64,000 bases of DNA from JAFLBI01 sp964616465. GTDB taxonomy: Bacteria > Bacteroidota > Bacteroidia > Chitinophagales > Chitinophagaceae. A program made the translations under genes and the position numbers. Positions 40,966-49,295 of this stretch are shown piece after piece. The notes beneath the pieces were generated by a model, which did not search any database, was not told where the DNA came from, and saw only the letters and a program-made list of their open reading frames with translations. The stretch spans positions 62,001-126,000 of the forward strand of contig CAZTTO010000010.1 of the NCBI GenBank assembly GCA_964616465.1, written 5' to 3'. Each line of letters starts with the position of its first letter. The stretch's first letter is position 1.

Positions 40966-42678
40966 TTATAGCAGTAAATTATGTTCCTTACCAGTTTGAA
41001 TAGCCAATTCATACCCTGCATCTGCATGACGAATCACCCCCATACCAGGATCATTCCTAAGCACTCTCTTTAGCCTACGTGCTGCATCATCAGAACCATC
41101 GGCTACAATCACCATACCTGCATGAATACTATAACCCATTCCAACCCCTCCGCCATGGTGTAAACTAACCCAGCTTGCACCTCCTGCAGTATTGACTAAT
41201 GCGTTTAATATAGGCCAATCGGCAACTGCATCGCTACCATCTAACATTGACTCGGTTTCACGATTAGGAGAAGCTACACTTCCTGTATCGAGGTGGTCTC
41301 TACCAATAACTATTGGAGCTTTGAGTTTTCCTTGTTTAACCATTTCGTTAAATGCCAATCCAGCCAACTCCCTTTGCCCCTGTCCTAACCAACAAATTCT
41401 TGCTGGCAATCCTTGAAATGCAATTTTCTCTCCAGCCATTTTCATCCATCTGGCCAAAGATTTTTCTTCTGGAAATATTTCCAATATTTTTTGATCAGTA
41501 GCTGCAATATCTGCCGGATCTCCACTTAAAGCAGCCCATCTAAAAGGACCCTTCCCTTCGCAAAACAAAGGACGTATATAAGCCGGTACAAAACCAGGAA
41601 ATAATTCACTTGATTTAAGCGAAGGTGCTTTATCAATCAAACTTCCAAAACGATGTTGTTTATCGTGCTCAGTATTATTTTGTGCAAACTCAATTGCTCT
41701 CGCTCGAATATTATTTCCGTAATCAAATGCAATAGCGCCAGCATCTTGTAAATGCATCATTAATTGAATATGCTCATACATGCTTTCATAAGAAAGAGCG
41801 ACATATTTCTGAGGATCATTAGTCCTTAATTGATTAGCTGCTTCAACAGACAATTGATGTGGGAAATACCCTATCAGTGGATCGTGTGCACTCGTTTGAT
41901 CGGTGATTGTTTCAGGAACAATCTTCCTTTCAATCAATCGATTTAAAAGTAGAACAGCATTACAATGCACGCCAATACTTTTTGCCTCTCCTTTTATTTT
42001 ACAATCAACAGCACGATCTATTGCTTGATCAATATCATGAAAAAGTTCATCTAAATATCGAGTCTCCAAGCGCTTGGTGGCTCGCCACTCTTCTACTTCA
42101 GCAATTAATGCTACGCCTTCATTCATAGTAATTGCCAAAGGTTGTGCACCACCCATTCCACCTAGTCCTGCTGTTACATGTAAAGTTCCTTTTAATGTTC
42201 CGCCAAAATGCTTATTTGCAATTGCAGCATAAGTTTCATAAGTACCCTGCACAATTCCTTGCGAACCAATATAAATCCAACTACCAGCAGTCATTTGGCC
42301 ATACATCATCAATCCCTTCTTCTCCAATTCATCAAAATGATTCCAGTTAGCCCAATTAGGTACGAGCTGACTATTACTAATTAAAACCCTAGGTGCATCT
42401 ATATGAGTAGGCATAACGGCAACAGGCTTACCACTTTGGATTAAAAGGGTTTCATCATTTTCTAACCGTTGTAAAACTTCTAAGATTTTAAAAAGTGCAT
42501 CAGAGTTTCTTGCAGCCTTTCCTCTACCTCCATAAACAATAAGATCCTCAGGTGACTCAGCCACCGAAGGATCTAAATTATTCAACAACATTCTATAAGC
42601 TGCTTCTTGTATCCAACCTTTACATACCAATTGAGACCCTGTAGGGGTCTTAGGAATTGAAATTTTATTTTCTTTCAT
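40966..42678 (-). CDS. hutU: Urocanate hydratase
   Basis: Converts urocanate to imidazolonepropionate with a tightly bound NAD in histidine catabolism. The 570-residue protein has YGGRGKAARN, QSGKPVAV, LISNSQLVPNWANWNHFDEL, GQMTAGSWIYIGSQGIVQGTYETY, TAGLGGMGGAQPLA, the glycine-rich DAGAIAFDYGNNIR region and SLHHGGGVGMGYSIHAG near the end. The start at 42678 is the first ATG; a TTG two codons earlier is less likely. No other hut gene is in the window, and a palindrome lies upstream. Confidence 0.96.
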   Translation of the reverse strand: MKENKISIPKTPTGSQLVCKGWIQEAAYRMLLNNLDPSVAESPEDLIVYGGRGKAARNSDALFKILEVLQRLENDETLLIQSGKPVAVMPTHIDAPRVLISNSQLVPNWANWNHFDELEKKGLMMYGQMTAGSWIYIGSQGIVQGTYETYAAIANKHFGGTLKGTLHVTAGLGGMGGAQPLAITMNEGVALIAEVEEWRATKRLETRYLDELFHDIDQAIDRAVDCKIKGEAKSIGVHCNAVLLLNRLIERKIVPETITDQTSAHDPLIGYFPHQLSVEAANQLRTNDPQKYVALSYESMYEHIQLMMHLQDAGAIAFDYGNNIRARAIEFAQNNTEHDKQHRFGSLIDKAPSLKSSELFPGFVPAYIRPLFCEGKGPFRWAALSGDPADIAATDQKILEIFPEEKSLARWMKMAGEKIAFQGLPARICWLGQGQRELAGLAFNEMVKQGKLKAPIVIGRDHLDTGSVASPNRETESMLDGSDAVADWPILNALVNTAGGASWVSLHHGGGVGMGYSIHAGMVIVADGSDDAARRLKRVLRNDPGMGVIRHADAGYELAIQTGKEHNLLL

Positions 42679-42698
42679 ATGCAATCAATCCACGACAA

Positions 42699-42719
42699 GA
42701 TACAACAGTTTATTGTATC
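42699..42719. promoter_or_regulatory. Perfect inverted repeat (7-7-7) upstream of hutU
   Basis: GATACAA (42699-42705) and TTGTATC (42713-42719) flank a seven-base spacer, 20 bases before the hutU start. Its left part overlaps a TATCTTGT sequence resembling a -7 element. The arrangement suits a dimeric repressor operator; no T-run follows on either strand, so a terminator is less likely. Confidence 0.5.
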
Positions 42720-42743
42720 AGGTATTGATGCTAATGTAAGAGT

Positions 42744-43178
42744 CTATCTAAAGGAAATTAACTCAACATCAAAAATAAGGGTAACATTTGGACCAATTTG
42801 TGCACTCACTTGTCGATCGCCATAAGCCAAGTGTGGTGGAATAAAAAACCTGAATTTGCTACCTGTAGGCATCAATTGAAGACCTTCTGTCCAACCAGCA
42901 ATTACCCTATTCAATGGAAAGCTTGCTGGAGTTCCTCTTTGAACAGAACTATCAAATACAGTTCCATCGATTAGAGTGCCATGATAATGACAAGTAACAG
43001 TATGAATAGGCCAAGGTTTTTCACCATCACCCATGTTCAACACTTCATATTGTAAACCACTTTCTAATGCTACTACCCCATCACGTTTTGCATTCTCAGT
43101 AAGAAATGCTTGTCCTTCTGCTAAGTTTTTATTCGACAACTCTAATTTTCTTTGCGCTAGAATATCTGCTGCTCCCAT
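42744..43178 (-). CDS. FKBP-type peptidyl-prolyl cis-trans isomerase
   Basis: A 144-residue cytoplasmic FKBP. It shows a short helical N-terminus (AQRKLELSNKNLAEGQAFL), then GLQYEVLNMG, VTCHYHGTLIDGTVFDSS, FPLNRVIAGWTEGLQLMPTG, FFIPPHLAYG and the last strand IFDVELISF, so the active-site pocket is complete. The start at 43178 is chosen because a -7 box overlaps the sequence upstream; an ATG at 43208 would place the promoter inside the gene. Confidence 0.9.
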   Translation of the reverse strand: MGAADILAQRKLELSNKNLAEGQAFLTENAKRDGVVALESGLQYEVLNMGDGEKPWPIHTVTCHYHGTLIDGTVFDSSVQRGTPASFPLNRVIAGWTEGLQLMPTGSKFRFFIPPHLAYGDRQVSAQIGPNVTLIFDVELISFR

Positions 43179-43189
43179 AATTTTTTTGA

Positions 43190-43217
43190 CAAATGTAAAC
43201 AGGCCCATGTTCTTCAA
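43190..43217 (-). promoter_or_regulatory. Promoter of the FKBP gene (TTG-N17-TACATTTG)
   Basis: On the minus strand TTG (43217-43215) is followed after 17 bases by TACATTTG (43197-43190), which ends 11 bases before the ATG at 43178. Confidence 0.55.
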
Positions 43218-43360
43218 CTAATTTTTGGTTGATAATAGTACAAAGTAGGGCATTAATAAGTTTTGAAAATAAATGACTCCGAATTAAAAATTAATGACAC
43301 CGCTTTTGTTACCTCTTTATGTTAATAAAGCACTATTTAGAACTGAAACGAAATAAACTA

Positions 43361-43394
43361 AAAAACCCTTAACTCGTTGAGAATTAAGGGTTTT
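43361..43394 (-). terminator. Terminator after tRNA-Lys
   Basis: An 11-bp stem (43362-43372 with 43384-43394) with an 11-base loop; on the minus strand it ends in a run of T residues, 35 bases after the tRNA. Confidence 0.85.
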
Positions 43395-43428
43395 CAGTTC
43401 AGAACTAAAAGGTTCAAAAGATAGGTTG

Positions 43429-43501
43429 TGATCCCGCTGGGACTCGAACCCAGGGCCCATACATTAAAAGTGTATTGCTCTACCAACTGAGCTACGGAAT
43501 C
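43429..43501 (-). tRNA. tRNA-Lys (anticodon TTT)
   Basis: A 73-base cloverleaf on the minus strand. The acceptor pairs GATTCCG with CGGGATC (one G-T pair), the D arm contains AGCTCAGTTGGTAGAGC, the anticodon loop is CTTTTAA (anticodon TTT) between ATACA and TGTAT, and the T arm has GGTTCGAGTCC. The discriminator base is A, and CCA is not encoded. A promoter and terminator flank it. Confidence 0.97.
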
Positions 43502-43537
43502 AGGGCTTAATGAATAAGTCCTTTAAATTTTGGAGTG

Positions 43538-43567
43538 CAAAAATAGGTGAATTCAAAAAACTGACAA
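43538..43567 (-). promoter_or_regulatory. Promoter of tRNA-Lys (TTG-N19-TATTTTTG)
   Basis: TTG (43567-43565) and TATTTTTG (43545-43538) are separated by 19 bases, a textbook Bacteroidota promoter. The predicted start lies about 30 bases before the tRNA. Confidence 0.75.
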
Positions 43568-43602
43568 ATTTTTTATGGAATTAATTCTCAATTATTTAAA
43601 TC

Positions 43603-43839
43603 TCATCGATTACTCCGAAAAAGTCTTGCAAAAAAACCTTTTGATTCTTCACCGTGATATGCTTTGCTATCAACTATTTCATCTAGTATTTCAACATTTT
43701 TTGCTTCAGTCCAATCATCTAATCCCTTGAACCATACCATATCGTTAGCCTTTAATCCTTTATCCTTTAAAACATCTAAAGTATATGGACCTTTAAGAAG
43801 CTTATTTTTTTTAAGTAAGTAAATGGATACATCATTCAT
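43603..43839 (-). CDS. GYF_2 (DUF4339) domain protein
   Basis: A 78-residue protein made of one GYF_2 domain: IYLLKKNKLLKGPYTLDVL, LKANDMVWFKGLDDWTEAKNV, with the GPY and W..G...W positions of the family, and a short basic tail FFARLFRSNR. Such domains bind proline-rich peptides or membrane proteins. The ATG at 43839 is preferred over 43863 because a -7 box lies between them. Role unknown. Confidence 0.78.
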   Translation of the reverse strand: MNDVSIYLLKKNKLLKGPYTLDVLKDKGLKANDMVWFKGLDDWTEAKNVEILDEIVDSKAYHGEESKGFFARLFRSNR

Positions 43840-43844
43840 TGTTC

Positions 43845-43852
43845 CAAATATA
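43845..43852 (-). promoter_or_regulatory. -7 box (TATATTTG) of the GYF_2 gene
   Basis: TATATTTG on the minus strand ends five bases before the ATG at 43839; the message would start at or just before the start codon. No -33 TTG at the normal distance. Confidence 0.45.
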
Positions 43853-43890
43853 AAACATGACAAACATTTTTATAACATCTATTTTCCACA

Positions 43891-45477
43891 TCAAAAAGAT
43901 AAAACAGCTGATTTTAATGCTATATCATCTTTTAGTATAAATTTATAATACTCCTGCCCTTTCCAAATATAGCGAGCAATATTCAATGCTGCCCTTTTTA
44001 CTAAATAGATTTGATCACTTGCCATCATTTGTACTGGCTGCAATCCCTGCTCAATCTGCAATTCATTAAAAACCTTCCAATCATCCCCATCTAGCTTTAA
44101 TACTTCTTGTAACTGATTCAACGAAACTGCACCCTGTAACTTTTTCCCGTACTTCTTATATAGCCTATACGACCAAGTTTGTAAAATATCCTGGCGAAGT
44201 ACTTGCATTGCAGTTGTACTTAATTTTACGGTATCTCCATTTACCAATTTATCTGGCTCAATACCTCCCCCACCAAAAAGCTTTTTACCTGCAGGTGTTG
44301 TAAATGACTTACCGTTGTGTGCCTCCTGTAAGGTGGAATCTTGCATTAATGAAGACATTCTTCTTTTAGCATGGCGTTCTTGATAAGCTGCTTTTCCATC
44401 CGAATATGGTTGCTGAATATTTCTTCCAAGTGGTGTAAAATATCTTGCTACGGTTAATCTAACTGCACTCCTATCACTTAACGTGAACTGCTCTTGTACT
44501 AGCCCCTTTCCAAATGAAGGCAGTCCAACAACTACTGCCCTATCCCAATCTTGTAGAGCACCAGCAAGTACTTCTGAGGCTGAAGCAGATGATTCATCCA
44601 TTAATACAGCTAATTTACCCTCTTCAAATAAACCATCCCTTTTAGCTCTGTATTCCGTTCTTGGAGAACGTCGACCTTCGGTATATACAATCAATTTATT
44701 TCCACTTAGAAACTCATCAGCAATATCAACTGCTTCCTTCATCATTCCTCCACCATTTCCTCTAAGATCTAGTACCAATCTTTTCATGCCTTGTTGTTGT
44801 AACTTTTCCAGTTCTTGCATAAACTCTTCATAAGTGCGCTCACCAAATTTATTCAACTTAATATAGCCAGTAATGCTATCTAGTTTCATAGATACATCTA
44901 CCGTACTTACTTGAACGTTCCCCCTTTCTATAATAATTTCCTTTAATTGATTGTCTCTTAACACTTGTACTTTCACCTTAGATCCCTTTTCACCACGAAG
45001 TGTTTTCCTAATCTCTGCTGTGGTAATTTTTTTTCCAGATAGCTGAACAGTATCATTTGCCTTTAATAAAATATCTCCAGGTAAAACACCCGCTTTTTCA
45101 GATGGCCCGCCCTTTACAACATCCATTACATGAACTGTATCTTTTATCATCTGAAATTCGATACCTACACCCGAAAACTGTCCTAGTAAATCTTCTGTGC
45201 TCGCTTGCACATCTGCTGGGGGTAAGTAAACTGAATGAGGATCAAGTTGTGAGAGTATATACCCCATTGTTTTATCCGACAAACTATCGAGGGCTACATC
45301 ATCAACATATTTATTTCGAATCAATTCAAGTAGTTCTTGAATGCCTGTTTTTCCTTTTACTTCAAACAACCTTTCTCCTGAAGTTCTTGCTCTTAACTCA
45401 TACCCCAACCACATTCCTACAACAATCGATAAAGAAACTGTAAGTGGAAGCCAAACCCTTAATTTTTTATCTGCCAT
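43891..45477 (-). CDS. C-terminal processing peptidase (S41 family)
   Basis: A 528-residue periplasmic protease anchored by an N-terminal helix (about residues 9-25). It has a CTP N-domain (LLELIRNKYVDD), a PDZ domain (FSGVGIEFQ, VVKGGPSEKAGVLPGDILLKAND), and the S41 core with VLDLRGNGGGMMKEAVDIADEF, the catalytic Ser in MDESSASASEVLAG and Lys in SFGKGLVQ. The C-terminal extension of about 130 residues is common in Bacteroidota. It diverges from the kinase-murQ pair. Confidence 0.93.
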   Translation of the reverse strand: MADKKLRVWLPLTVSLSIVVGMWLGYELRARTSGERLFEVKGKTGIQELLELIRNKYVDDVALDSLSDKTMGYILSQLDPHSVYLPPADVQASTEDLLGQFSGVGIEFQMIKDTVHVMDVVKGGPSEKAGVLPGDILLKANDTVQLSGKKITTAEIRKTLRGEKGSKVKVQVLRDNQLKEIIIERGNVQVSTVDVSMKLDSITGYIKLNKFGERTYEEFMQELEKLQQQGMKRLVLDLRGNGGGMMKEAVDIADEFLSGNKLIVYTEGRRSPRTEYRAKRDGLFEEGKLAVLMDESSASASEVLAGALQDWDRAVVVGLPSFGKGLVQEQFTLSDRSAVRLTVARYFTPLGRNIQQPYSDGKAAYQERHAKRRMSSLMQDSTLQEAHNGKSFTTPAGKKLFGGGGIEPDKLVNGDTVKLSTTAMQVLRQDILQTWSYRLYKKYGKKLQGAVSLNQLQEVLKLDGDDWKVFNELQIEQGLQPVQMMASDQIYLVKRAALNIARYIWKGQEYYKFILKDDIALKSAVLSF

Positions 45478-45562
45478 ATTTATTAGTAATTTGTAAAATA
45501 TTTAATCGACCTAAACATATTAATACAAACCTAACCGATTTGTTCAAATATTCCATTGTTCT

Positions 45563-46405
45563 ATGCCTACGAAATTGATTGCCGATAGTGGCTCCACAAA
45601 ATGCGAATGGTGCTTGGTACTAGACGGTAAAAAGAAGAAAACCGTTATTACTCAAGGAATCAGCCCTTACTTCTTGTCTGAACAACAAATCCTATCGCTG
45701 CTCCATACCGACTTATTACCGTCCTTGAAAAAATTTGAAATTGATGAAGTTCATTATTATGGAACTGGATTGGGCATTCAGCCACATGTTGATTTGCTAA
45801 AAAAAGTCCTGAAAAAGGCATTCCCGAAATCAAAAATTACAGCTAACAACGACCTCTTAGCCGCAGCAAGGGCAACATGTGGCAATAAACAAGGCATTGC
45901 CTGTATTTTAGGTACTGGCTCTAATTCTTGCTTTTATAACGGGAAAAAAATAACAAAAAATAGTCCAGGTATTGGCTATGTCCTTGGAGACGAAGGCAGT
46001 GGCGCCTATTTGGGCAAAAAAGTGCTTCAATATTTCCTATACAACACATTCGATGATGATCTTAGGGCAAGATTTGATGCAAAATTTGTTACAACTTATC
46101 GTGAAGTACTAGAAAATGTATACAAGAAGCCTCTGGCAAACCGATATTTAGCAGGTTTTGCTGTTTTTTTGGCTGAAAACAGAGGTCACTATATGATCGA
46201 AAACATAATAGAGGATGGAATAAATGACTTCTTTTTTCACCACTTATACAAATACACCGAAACTTGGAAATACCCTATTCACTTTGTAGGAAGTATCGCA
46301 TTTGGTTTTAAAGATGTATTGAAGGAACTTTGCAATAGTTATGAAATGGAGTTAGGTACTGTTTTGAAAGCCCCAATGGATGGCTTAATACAGTACCACA
46401 AATAA
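45563..46405 (+). CDS. N-acetylmuramate/N-acetylglucosamine kinase (BadF/BadG/BcrA family)
   Basis: An ASKHA-fold sugar kinase of 280 residues. It has the phosphate-1 motif LIADSGSTKCEWCLV, YYGTGLG, NDLLAAARA, the ILGTGSNSCFY loop, GIGYVLGDEGSGAYLGKK, and the adenosine motif IHFVGSIAFGF. Directly upstream of murQ, which needs MurNAc 6-phosphate, it most likely phosphorylates MurNAc (MurK-like), possibly also GlcNAc, in peptidoglycan recycling. The substrate is inferred from context. Confidence 0.85.
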   Translation: MPTKLIADSGSTKCEWCLVLDGKKKKTVITQGISPYFLSEQQILSLLHTDLLPSLKKFEIDEVHYYGTGLGIQPHVDLLKKVLKKAFPKSKITANNDLLAAARATCGNKQGIACILGTGSNSCFYNGKKITKNSPGIGYVLGDEGSGAYLGKKVLQYFLYNTFDDDLRARFDAKFVTTYREVLENVYKKPLANRYLAGFAVFLAENRGHYMIENIIEDGINDFFFHHLYKYTETWKYPIHFVGSIAFGFKDVLKELCNSYEMELGTVLKAPMDGLIQYHK

Positions 46406-46425
46406 TTTTAACCTTGGCACACCGT

Positions 46426-47244
46426 ATGAAAAAAGCATTTGAGAAAGTAACAGAACAAACTTCATCATATCGTCATCTTGAAAAAATGACAGTTGAGGAA
46501 GTCTTGATTAATATTAATAAAGAAGATAAATCGGTCCCATTAGCAGTTGAAAAAGCAATCCCGCAAATTGAAAAACTGACTTCTGTTATTGCCGACAAAA
46601 TGTTATCGGGAGGCCGACTCTTTTATATAGGAGCCGGAACAAGTGGAAGATTGGGTATTGTTGATGCAAGCGAATGTCCTCCAACTTATGGCGTCCCATA
46701 TGGATTGGTTATAGGAATTATTGCAGGCGGCGAAAAGGCCATTACACAAGCTGTTGAATTTGCAGAAGACAGTCCCGAACAAGGATGGTCAGACTTAGAA
46801 CGCCATTTTGTAAACGATAAAGATGTGGTTGTAGGTTTAGCAGCTAGCGGAACAACGCCTTATGTAATTGGAGCTTTACTAGAGTGTAGAAAACGAGGCA
46901 TTACTACAGGAAGTATTTCTTGTAATCCTAATTCTCCTGTTTCAGAAGCCGCTGATTTTCCTGTCGAGGTTGTGGTTGGTCCAGAATTTGTTACAGGTAG
47001 CACACGCATGAAAAGTGGTACAGCACAAAAACTGGTTCTTAATATGATTTCTACAACTGTTATGATTCAATTAGGCAGAGTAGAAGACAACAAAATGGTG
47101 AATATGCAGTTAACCAATGTTAAGTTGGTAGATCGAGGAGTTAAAATGGTCATGGATAGATTGAACTTGAATGATTATGAAAAAGCAAAAGATCTACTAC
47201 TCAAGTATGGAAGCGTGAAGAAAGCAGTTGATAACCATGCATGA
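46426..47244 (+). CDS. murQ: N-acetylmuramic acid 6-phosphate etherase
   Basis: Cleaves the lactyl ether of MurNAc 6-phosphate to GlcNAc 6-phosphate and lactate. The 272-residue protein has a SIS domain: LFYIGAGTSGRLGIVDASECPPTYG, IIAGGEKAI, EDSPEQGWSDLE, GLAASGTTPYVIGAL and VTGSTRMKSGTAQKLVLN. The ATG at 46426 is the start; a TTG 12 bases earlier is less likely. It follows the kinase gene by 20 bases and overlaps the next gene by eight. Confidence 0.95.
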   Translation: MKKAFEKVTEQTSSYRHLEKMTVEEVLININKEDKSVPLAVEKAIPQIEKLTSVIADKMLSGGRLFYIGAGTSGRLGIVDASECPPTYGVPYGLVIGIIAGGEKAITQAVEFAEDSPEQGWSDLERHFVNDKDVVVGLAASGTTPYVIGALLECRKRGITTGSISCNPNSPVSEAADFPVEVVVGPEFVTGSTRMKSGTAQKLVLNMISTTVMIQLGRVEDNKMVNMQLTNVKLVDRGVKMVMDRLNLNDYEKAKDLLLKYGSVKKAVDNHA

Positions 47245-47800
47245 TATTGAACCTTTTTTTAATTGGAGACACATTTACATTTCTGAAGAAGACCCTAAAT
47301 CGCCTTTCTTCGGCCGTCAATACAGCGAGTTTGAATTTAGCCAAACAGTCTACAACTATTATATTCACCCTCAGTGGGATGAATTTGGCAGTAAAACGCT
47401 TTACCTTAAAATCATTTATGTTGATTATGAATTAAACTTTGCAATCATTGAAATGATTGGTGAATGGAACGATGCCATTGAAAATGATATTATGGAATTT
47501 AAAAGAGAAGTAGTTGAAAAATTACAAGATCAAGGAATTTTTAAATTCATTCTTATTGTTGAAAATGTTCTGAATTTCCATAGCGGCGATAAAGACTACT
47601 ATGAAGAATGGTACGAAGAAGTAAATGATGAAAGTGGATGGATTATTGCACTTAATATGCCGGCCTCCACTCAACACGACTTTAAACAAAAAAAATTACA
47701 CTACTTTATTGAACTCATGGAAATAGAAAATTGGCGCATATACAAACCTTATCATCTTTTTAAAAAAATTGATGAGGAGCTGAATAACAGACTAGCCTAA
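47237..47800 (+). CDS. Hypothetical protein coupled to murQ
   Basis: A 187-residue soluble protein rich in acidic and aromatic residues (EPFFNWRHIYISEED, FEFSQTVYNYYIHPQWDEFGS, YYEEWYEEVNDESGWI). No signal or membrane segment is visible. The predicted alternation of helices and strands suggests a compact cytoplasmic domain; I do not recognise the family. Its start codon overlaps the murQ stop by eight bases, so it belongs to the MurNAc recycling transcript. Confidence 0.7.
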   Translation: MHDIEPFFNWRHIYISEEDPKSPFFGRQYSEFEFSQTVYNYYIHPQWDEFGSKTLYLKIIYVDYELNFAIIEMIGEWNDAIENDIMEFKREVVEKLQDQGIFKFILIVENVLNFHSGDKDYYEEWYEEVNDESGWIIALNMPASTQHDFKQKKLHYFIELMEIENWRIYKPYHLFKKIDEELNNRLA

Positions 47801-47807
47801 TTATTGT

Positions 47808-48278
47808 CTATTTCTTTTTTAATTTTCTATAATCCCATGGAGCAACAGGATCAGCATCTCTCCAAAGCCCCTTTTTTGCGCGCCTTGCTTGATCTTGCAA
47901 GCTAGCCCAAGCTTTATTTTTATCATAACGAATAAAATGCCATGCATACCCCTCTGCTAACATAATTTCATTGATGTTCTTATCACCCACTATTACCATC
48001 CCTACCACTCTTCTGTATTTATCTCTTGACTTTACTTCAATAGTTACTTTCTGATTGAATATTAGATTACCCAAATATTGTTTTGACACCTGACTATACG
48101 CTTGTCCATTTTCTGGCGCATCAATCCCATGCATACGTACTCTAACCTGCATCTTTCCCTCAGTAAGTAATGTGAATGAATCACCATCTGCAATTCGCAC
48201 TACTTTACCTTGTAATACTTGTGCATGTGATACTAGAAAGAAATAATTCAGTAAAACGAAAATTGAGAATTTAGCCAT
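47808..48278 (-). CDS. Exported thermonuclease (SNase) family protein
   Basis: A 156-residue staphylococcal-nuclease-like protein with a signal peptide (MAKFSIFVLLNYFFLVSHAQ). The family motifs VVRIADGDSFTLL (Asp), VRMHGIDAPENGQ (Arg and Asp/Glu) and YRRVVGMVIVG (second Arg) are complete, and the C-terminal LAEGYAWHFIRY and RRAKKGLWRDADPVAPWDYRK also fit. It cuts DNA or RNA with Ca2+. Its start overlaps the coaE stop by eight bases. Confidence 0.92.
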   Translation of the reverse strand: MAKFSIFVLLNYFFLVSHAQVLQGKVVRIADGDSFTLLTEGKMQVRVRMHGIDAPENGQAYSQVSKQYLGNLIFNQKVTIEVKSRDKYRRVVGMVIVGDKNINEIMLAEGYAWHFIRYDKNKAWASLQDQARRAKKGLWRDADPVAPWDYRKLKKK

Positions 48279-48867
48279 TTTGTTCTGTTAGTGATAGAAT
48301 TTTGTTATGAATCTTAAGCACCTGAGGTAGAAGAGCTTGTTGCTGATCATTCTGTATGACCCAGTTGCATAGCTTCATTTTAATTCCATCATCAATTTGT
48401 CTATTCATTCTTGCAACAACCTCCTCTCTAGAAATTTGATCCCTAAGCATGACTCTTTGAATTCTTAAAGCTCTTGGTGCAGTAACACCAATTACATAAT
48501 CTAAATGAGATACAGAACCAGATTCGAATAATAAAGCTGCTTCCTTTATTACGTATGCAGAAGTTTGCTCCTTCATCCATTTCTCGGCCTGTGCAATGGC
48601 AGCGGGATGAACCAAGCTATTCAGTAACTCCAATTTTTCGGGCTGATTAAAAACAATATTTGCTAAATAAGATCGCTGTAAGTGATTACCGTCAAAAACT
48701 GCTTCGCCAAAGTAAAAAAGTAGTTTTTGCTTTAATTCAGGATCATTTTCCATAATCCACTTTGCATGCTTATCTGCATCCCAAACAGGTATTCCTAGTA
48801 CAGAAAATATTTTAGCGATGGTAGATTTGCCACTACCAATACCACCAGTTAAACCAATTTTTAGCAT
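48271..48867 (-). CDS. coaE: Dephospho-CoA kinase
   Basis: Last step of coenzyme A synthesis. The 198-residue protein has the Walker A GLTGGIGSGKSTIAK at residues 5-19, VWDADKHAKWIM, the HPAAIAQAEKWM segment and the YVIKEAALLFESG block. The lid with Arg in VMLRDQISREEVVARMNRQ is present. It ends overlapping the nuclease gene. Together with panB, panC and panD it places several CoA-pathway genes in this window. Confidence 0.96.
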   Translation of the reverse strand: MLKIGLTGGIGSGKSTIAKIFSVLGIPVWDADKHAKWIMENDPELKQKLLFYFGEAVFDGNHLQRSYLANIVFNQPEKLELLNSLVHPAAIAQAEKWMKEQTSAYVIKEAALLFESGSVSHLDYVIGVTAPRALRIQRVMLRDQISREEVVARMNRQIDDGIKMKLCNWVIQNDQQQALLPQVLKIHNKILSLTEQNG

Positions 48868-48882
48868 TTATAAAATTACTGC

Positions 48883-48917
48883 AAAAAAATACCCCAACAC
48901 AAATTGTCTTGGGGTAT
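48883..48917 (-). terminator. Terminator after yajC
   Basis: A 9-bp stem (48889-48897 with 48909-48917) followed on the minus strand by seven T residues. The same T-run begins TATTTTTTTGC, which could act as a -7 element for coaE. Confidence 0.85.
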
Positions 48918-48939
48918 AATTTTATATGAGCGTATAAAG

Positions 48940-49284
48940 TTACTTCTTCTCAGCAGCTTTATTTAACGCGGCCGTCCACTCCATACTAATAGCCGATTTT
49001 TCAATCTTCAAATAACTACCAGGATTCACTTCCATCTGTAAAGTACCGTCTTCATTAATTTTATTGACAGCACCATGGATGCCTGCAATGGTTACAACCT
49101 TATCACCTTTCTGAAGGTTATCTATAAATTTCTTTTGTTCTTTAGCTTTTTTAGCTTGAGGGCGAATCATAAAAAAGTAAAAAACGAAAATGATGGCACC
49201 CATCATAATCAATTGAACCATTCCGCCGCCCTGTCCAGGCTGACCACTACCTGCAGCCAATAAAATTGTGTTCATCCACATCAT
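48940..49284 (-). CDS. yajC: Preprotein translocase subunit YajC
   Basis: A 114-residue membrane protein that accompanies SecDF. It has an N-terminal helix LIMMGAIIFVFYFFMIRPQAKKAKEQ (with the family MIRPQ after the helix), then GDKVVTIAGIHGAVNKI and the rest of the soluble domain. The start is the first ATG of MMWMNT; other ATGs at 49281 and 49275 are possible. It follows DUF1573 by 11 bases and ends at a terminator. Confidence 0.94.
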   Translation of the reverse strand: MMWMNTILLAAGSGQPGQGGGMVQLIMMGAIIFVFYFFMIRPQAKKAKEQKKFIDNLQKGDKVVTIAGIHGAVNKINEDGTLQMEVNPGSYLKIEKSAISMEWTAALNKAAEKK

Positions 49285-49295
49285 ACGTATTGTTT

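Noticed and set aside
46414..46425. TTG start of murQ at 46414
   Set aside because: The ATG at 46426 gives the usual N-terminus; the four extra residues add nothing recognisable.
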